Source: Gemmatimonadota bacterium
GTDB taxonomy: Bacteria > Gemmatimonadota > Gemmatimonadetes > Gemmatimonadales > Gemmatimonadaceae
Direction of reading: 5' to 3'
NCBI GenBank assembly: GCA_028287225.1
Contig: JAQBPZ010000055.1
Span: 1 to 17,471 of the forward strand
Length of the DNA stretch: 17,471 nucleotides
The position numbers and the translations under genes are program-made. Positions 14,231-17,471 of this stretch are shown here, in pieces. The stretch's first letter is position 1, and each line of letters begins with the position of its first letter. The notes under the pieces were generated by a model. The model saw nothing but the letters and a program-made list of their open reading frames with translations. It did not search any database and had not been told where the DNA came from.

Positions 14231-14467
14231 CGGCCTCAACGCAGGGGGCGCAGAGGGGAACAGCGAGGGCGCAGAGGACTGCTCCGGCGCGCCTCCACCA
14301 CTTCCTCTGTGTCCTCCGTGTCCTCTGTGGTAAGACGCTCTTGCGACGGCGTTTCACCACTGAAGAGAGGGCACAGAGGGCACAGAGGGCACAGAGGGGG
14401 ATGCCTGAGCGGCCTTCCTCTGTGCCCTCGCAGTTCCCTCAGCGCCCTCTGCGTTGAAGCAGTTCGC
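14231..14467. repeat. Convergent-junction palindromic repeat, copy C (double hairpin)
   Basis: The ends are inverted: CCTCAACGCAGGGGGCGCAGAG from 14234, and GCGCCCTCTGCGTTGAAGC ending at 14460. As in copy A, two hairpin units flank a 34-bp palindromic core at 14327-14360 (GTGGTAAGACGC ... GCGTTTCACCAC). The second unit contains three 9-bp tandem copies of GCACAGAGG at 14371-14397. It fills the gap between the convergent CoA-ligase and metallo-hydrolase genes. Confidence 0.86.
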
Positions 14468-14484
14468 AGTGCGCGGGGCGCCAC

Positions 14485-15429
14485 TCAGATCGGCGTGGCG
14501 GACTTCGGGCGACGCGTGAGGTAGCGGACGAGGCCGTCGACCGTCATGCCCGACGGCGTCGCGAGCTCGTACGCGTCGGCCTCGTCGGCGTGGCCGTCGT
14601 CCTGGATCTCCACCTCGCTCGCGGTGCGCAGCGCCGTCGTCATCGCGGCCGGCGTGTCGCCGCGCGCGAGCCGCTCCGCCGTCCACTTCACCCACGCGTC
14701 CAGGCGCAGCGTCAGCTCGTCCAGATGGCGCTCCGGGTCGTGGAATCGGCCGAAGTGCGTGAGGTCCAGGGTGCGCGGCGCCAGGGCGCGGATCGCCGCG
14801 ATGCTCCGATGCCAGGCCTCGATGTCGATGTCGGGGGGCGGGGTCGGGGGGCGCACGTACGACGCGTCGGACAGCCGCACGCCCCCCACGTCCCCGACGA
14901 ACACCGTTCCCTCGTCCGCGTGGTGAAACGCGATGTGGTGCGACGCGTGGCCCGGGGTGTGCAGCGCCACGAGGGTGCGCGCGCCGCACGCGAGCTGCGC
15001 CCCGTCGTCCAGCGTCGTGACGCGCTCGGCGGGGCAGGGCTCGAACGCGCCCCAGAGCGTCTGCATCCGCTCCGCGTAGATCCGCGTCGCGCTCGCGAGC
15101 AGCCTGGAGGGATCGATCATGTGCGGGGCGCCCAGCGGGTGCACGAACAGGCGCGCCTCGGGCAGTCGCCGGAGCAGCGACCCTGCCGCGCCGGCATGGT
15201 CGAGATGGATATGGGTGACGACGAGCTGCGTGATCTCCTCCATGCGCGCACCCGCCGCGGCCACGCCGCGCTCGAGAGCCTCGAGCGTGGAGCCCGGGCC
15301 GGTCTCCAGCAGGGTGTGCCCGTCCGGGCCGGTGATGAGATAGGCGGCGACGACACCCGGGCGTCCCTGGAAATCCAGGTCGAGACACCAGAGGTCGCCA
15401 GCGAGCTGACGCGCAGGAAATAATTGCAC
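14485..15429 (-). CDS. Metallo-beta-lactamase-fold hydrolase
   Basis: The 314-aa protein has the complete two-metal site of the MBL fold. THIHLDHAG at 72-80 supplies His73, His75, Asp77 and His78; TPGHASHH at 158-165 supplies His161; FVGDVGG at 177-183 supplies the bridging Asp180; and THFGRFHD at 224-231 supplies His225. The N-terminal strand (LWCLDLDFQGRPGVVAAYLI) is typical of glyoxalase-II-like members, which hydrolyse thioesters or lactones; exact substrate is not visible. The C-terminal part (about 232-314) is helical with charged residues. GTG 15429 is chosen because GGAGG sits a few bases upstream; a second GTG 24 bases earlier lacks that spacing. It is monocistronic, divergent from the porin and convergent with the CoA ligase across repeat copy C. 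Confidence 0.92.
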   Translation of the reverse strand: MQLFPARQLAGDLWCLDLDFQGRPGVVAAYLITGPDGHTLLETGPGSTLEALERGVAAAGARMEEITQLVVTHIHLDHAGAAGSLLRRLPEARLFVHPLGAPHMIDPSRLLASATRIYAERMQTLWGAFEPCPAERVTTLDDGAQLACGARTLVALHTPGHASHHIAFHHADEGTVFVGDVGGVRLSDASYVRPPTPPPDIDIEAWHRSIAAIRALAPRTLDLTHFGRFHDPERHLDELTLRLDAWVKWTAERLARGDTPAAMTTALRTASEVEIQDDGHADEADAYELATPSGMTVDGLVRYLTRRPKSATPI

Positions 15430-15576
15430 GGATCCTCCCGTTTGCACGATGGCCAATGATAGCGTGCGGTCCGAGTCGCTGCCGCAGCGGCGCGGCGGCC
15501 CCTTGCGCCGTCGCGGATATGCGTGAATGGTACGCACCAGCACCGGCGCCCCACCACCGCTGCCGCACGTCCTCCG

Positions 15577-15662
15577 CCGTTCGTGTCCGCCGCTCGCATC
15601 ATCGTTCGTGTTCGTCGTTCGTGTTCCGCCGCTCGTTCACGCTGCGTCGCATGTTCGTTCAC
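15577..15662. repeat. Short CGTTCGTGTTC-type repeats in the porin upstream region
   Basis: TCGTTCGTGTTC occurs at 15602-15613 and 15615-15626 (13-bp period), with a variant CCGTTCGTGTCC at 15577-15588 and related CGTTCAC motifs at 15634-15640 and 15656-15662. They sit within the 250-bp divergent gap (15430-15679) between the metallo-hydrolase and porin genes. They could be binding sites for a regulator or simple low-complexity sequence. No firm promoter boxes were found in the gap. Confidence 0.45.
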
Positions 15663-15679
15663 ACATTCGAGGAGCTGCT

Positions 15680-16852
15680 ATGTCACTCTCGTTCCGGATG
15701 CGTCTGGCGGCAGGTGCCGCGGTGGCCACCCTGATGCCGGCGGCAGTGTCGGCGCAGGCAATCATCAAGGTCAATGACTCGATCAACGTGCGCCTCGGGT
15801 TCCTCGCGCAGATGCAGGCGGACTTCAACCAGAACGTGCGGCAGGATTCGAGCTACGCGCAGAGCCTCTTCCTGCGTCGCCTGCGCATCCTCGTCGGCGG
15901 GCAGGTCGGGTCGCACATGACCTTCTTCCTGGAGACGGACTCGCCCAACCTCGGCCGCACCACCGCCGGCCTCCCGAAGAACCTCCAGAACCCGGTCTTC
16001 ATGCAGGACGCGTACGTGGAGGTCAAGCCGGGCACGTCGAACGCGTTCCTCCTCGACCTCGGCCTGCAGCTCATCCCCCTCTGCCGCAACTGCCTGGAGA
16101 GCGCCGCGAGCCTCCTGCCGATCGACTACAGCTCGTACTCGTTCCTCCAGGGCGGCGCCTCGCTCACCAACACGAGCGTCGGCCGCGACGTGGGCATCCA
16201 GGCGAAGGGCTACCTGTTCGAGAACCGGCTCGAATACCGCGCGGGGGTGTTCTCCGGAGCGCGCCAGACCACGGGCACGGTGGTCACCTCGTCCAACTCC
16301 TTCCGCGTGGCGGGCCGCCTGCAGGCCCAGCTGCTCGAGGCCGAGGCGCCCACGTACTCGTACGCCGGCACCTACTTCGGCCGGCGGAAGATCCTCGCCC
16401 TCGGCATCGGTGGCGACGCGCAGAGCCGGTACCGGGCGTTCGCCGCCGACGCGTTCCTCTCGTACCCGTTCGGGACCAACGGCATGACCGCGCAGGCCAA
16501 CTTCATCCACTACAACGGCGACACCTTCTTCCCCGCCACCGCCACGGTGGCGGGCCTGCCGAAGCAGAACACCTTCGAGGTGGAGGCGGGCTATCACTTC
16601 AACGACTACAAGCTCACGCCGTTCGTGAAGTTCGAGACGCGCAACGTGGACGACGCGTTCAACAACAACGCCGCGAACCTCGACGAGCACCGGTTCCAGG
16701 TGGGCGGCACGTACTACCTTGCCGGCCACAACCTGAACTTCAAGGGCGCCTACACGCGGGGCACGCTCAACCGGCTCATCGTGGCGGGCGTGGAGCCGCC
16801 GGCCTATACCCAGAACGGGTTCACCTTCCAGGTGCAGGGCTTCTACTATTGA
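15680..16852 (+). CDS. Outer-membrane porin, OprP/OprO (phosphate-selective porin)-like
   Basis: The 390-aa product starts at ATG 15680 behind GAGGAG. A signal peptide covers about residues 1-25 (MRLAAGAAVATLMPAAVSAQA). The mature chain is made of alternating amphipathic strands from start (VRLGFLAQMQADFN, FLRRLRILVGGQVGSHMTFFLETD) to the end, which is FTFQVQGFYY with the terminal aromatic signal for barrel assembly. The RRLR plus FFLETD opening and the DAYVEVKPG and LGLQLIP segments resemble the porin O/P group, but phosphate selectivity cannot be inferred. Two cysteines (CRNC, about residues 135-138) lie four apart and could form a disulfide made by the DsbA/VKOR pair. The gene is followed at 76 bp by a binding-protein gene, suggesting a shared uptake role. 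Confidence 0.88.
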   Translation: MSLSFRMRLAAGAAVATLMPAAVSAQAIIKVNDSINVRLGFLAQMQADFNQNVRQDSSYAQSLFLRRLRILVGGQVGSHMTFFLETDSPNLGRTTAGLPKNLQNPVFMQDAYVEVKPGTSNAFLLDLGLQLIPLCRNCLESAASLLPIDYSSYSFLQGGASLTNTSVGRDVGIQAKGYLFENRLEYRAGVFSGARQTTGTVVTSSNSFRVAGRLQAQLLEAEAPTYSYAGTYFGRRKILALGIGGDAQSRYRAFAADAFLSYPFGTNGMTAQANFIHYNGDTFFPATATVAGLPKQNTFEVEAGYHFNDYKLTPFVKFETRNVDDAFNNNAANLDEHRFQVGGTYYLAGHNLNFKGAYTRGTLNRLIVAGVEPPAYTQNGFTFQVQGFYY

Positions 16853-16861
16853 CCGCCCGCC

Positions 16862-16884
16862 CGGGCCGCGAGGCACACGGCCCG
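16862..16884 (+). other. Hairpin between porin and binding-protein genes
   Basis: CGGGCCG at 16862-16868 pairs with CGGCCCG at 16878-16884 around a 9-nt loop, ten bases after the porin stop. No T tract follows, so it may reduce read-through or stabilise the porin mRNA rather than stop transcription. Confidence 0.4.
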
Positions 16885-16928
16885 CGGCCGGCGACGTACA
16901 TCCCAATGAAATGCGAGGAGACAGACCG

Positions 16929-17471
16929 ATGCATCACGTGATTCGGCAGGCAATGCGGGCCGTCGCGCTCGCGGCTGCGGCGCTCGGCGCCGTGGCATGC
17001 TCGGGCTCCAAGGACACGTCGGGTGGCGGATCGGGCGGCAACGCGATCAAGGTGGGGGTCTACGGCCCGTTCACCGGCGGCTCGTCGCCCATGGGCGCGT
17101 CGATGCGCGATGGCGTGCGCCTGGCGGTGGACGAGATCAATGCGAAGGGCGGCGTGCTCGGCCGGAAGATCCAGCTCGTGGAGCGTGACGACCAGGCGAC
17201 CCCGGAGCGCGGCGCGCAGGTCATGCAGGATCTCGTCAGCAACGAGAAGGTCGTGGCGGTGCTCGGCCCCATCAACACCGGCGTCGCCCTCGCGAGCTAC
17301 AAGTACCCGATGCAGGCGAAGATCCCGCTCATCATCAACGTCTCCGCCGGGGCGCCGGTGAACGAGCTCTTCAAGGACAACCCGGACAACTTCGTCTTCC
17401 GCATCGCCGCCAGCGACGACATCCAGGCGGAGATGATCGTGGGCGAGGCGGTGGACAAGCGCGGTCTCAAG
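16929..17471 (+). CDS. LivK-type ABC transporter substrate-binding lipoprotein (3' end off window)
   Basis: The first 181 codons are present; the gene continues past the right edge. ATG 16929 has GAGGAG ten bases upstream. A lipoprotein signal (RAVALAAAALGAVAC, lipid-modified Cys24) is followed by a Gly/Ser linker. The mature start IKVGVYGPFTGGSSPMGASM and DGVRLAVDEINAKGGVLGRKI are hallmarks of type-1 periplasmic binding proteins of the branched-chain amino acid group. RDDQATPERGAQVMQDLV, VVAVLGPINTGVALA and IPLIINVSAGAPV follow the same fold, as does FRIAASDDIQAEMI. Such proteins capture amino acids, amides, urea or aromatic acids for a Liv-type importer; ligand cannot be set from this part. 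It likely forms an operon with the porin, and permease or ATPase genes may follow outside the window. Confidence 0.93.
   Translation, partial: MHHVIRQAMRAVALAAAALGAVACSGSKDTSGGGSGGNAIKVGVYGPFTGGSSPMGASMRDGVRLAVDEINAKGGVLGRKIQLVERDDQATPERGAQVMQDLVSNEKVVAVLGPINTGVALASYKYPMQAKIPLIINVSAGAPVNELFKDNPDNFVFRIAASDDIQAEMIVGEAVDKRGLK

Noticed and set aside
12018..14360. 780-codon open frame on the minus strand
   Set aside because: It lies opposite the clear CoA-ligase gene and starts inside the repeat copy C; composition is His/Arg/Val-rich with no motif.
14371..14397. CRISPR-like or stand-alone tandem repeat (three GCACAGAGG units)
   Set aside because: Units are 9 bp without spacers and lie inside palindromic repeat copy C; they are part of that element.
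4042..14467. Insertion sequence or transposase gene linked to the repeats
   Set aside because: No transposase, integrase or RAYT-type coding sequence occurs in the window; if the repeats are mobile, the enzyme is elsewhere.

Overview
The window is very GC-rich, uses GTG and TTG starts, packs genes with 4-bp ATGA/GTGA overlaps, and encodes an envelope with outer-membrane barrels and a lipoprotein-type binding protein. It therefore comes from a diderm bacterium. The intergenic repeats built on CTTCAACGCAGAG/GCGCAGAGGA, and the overall gene style, make me think of Gemmatimonadota. That is recollection plus inference; no marker gene here proves it.

Layout. (1) 1-2651, minus strand: a likely three-gene operon of a stand-alone cyclic-nucleotide-binding protein, an AdoMet-decarboxylase-fold (SpeD-like) protein that lacks its pyruvoyl serine, and a polytopic membrane protein with a glycosidase-like extracytoplasmic domain that runs off the left edge. 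(2) 2652-2983: a divergent gap filled by a repeat element bounded by inverted TTAGGGA heptamers. (3) 2984-4017, plus: a CDP-alcohol phosphatidyltransferase overlapping a small exported barrel-like protein. (4) 4329-5560, minus: an alpha/beta hydrolase with an altered triad, then a 96-aa unknown protein with a clear terminator. (5) 5782-7381, plus: a small unknown protein, a membrane-anchored DsbA-like thioredoxin and a VKOR-type quinone-linked oxidase, forming a disulfide-bond module. (6) 7658-10198, minus: a small unknown protein and acetyl-CoA synthetase. (7) 10412-14216, plus: an MHS-family proton symporter and a second acetate/propionate-type CoA ligase. (8) 14485-15429, minus: a metallo-beta-lactamase-fold hydrolase. 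(9) 15680-17471, plus: an OprP-like porin and the start of a LivK-type binding lipoprotein.

Genes that plausibly work together: DsbA-like plus VKOR oxidise envelope proteins; the symporter and the two AMP-forming ligases suggest uptake and activation of short carboxylates; the porin and binding protein suggest uptake of another small solute across the outer membrane and periplasm.

The most striking non-coding signal is a family of large palindromic repeats at 4042-4247, 7394-7500 and 14231-14467. These are the only three convergent gene junctions in the window; every one contains a copy and no other junction does. The most interesting protein signals are three enzyme folds with changed or missing catalytic residues (SpeD-like, alpha/beta hydrolase, glycosidase-like domain) and a second CoA ligase with a remodelled acyl pocket and P-loop.
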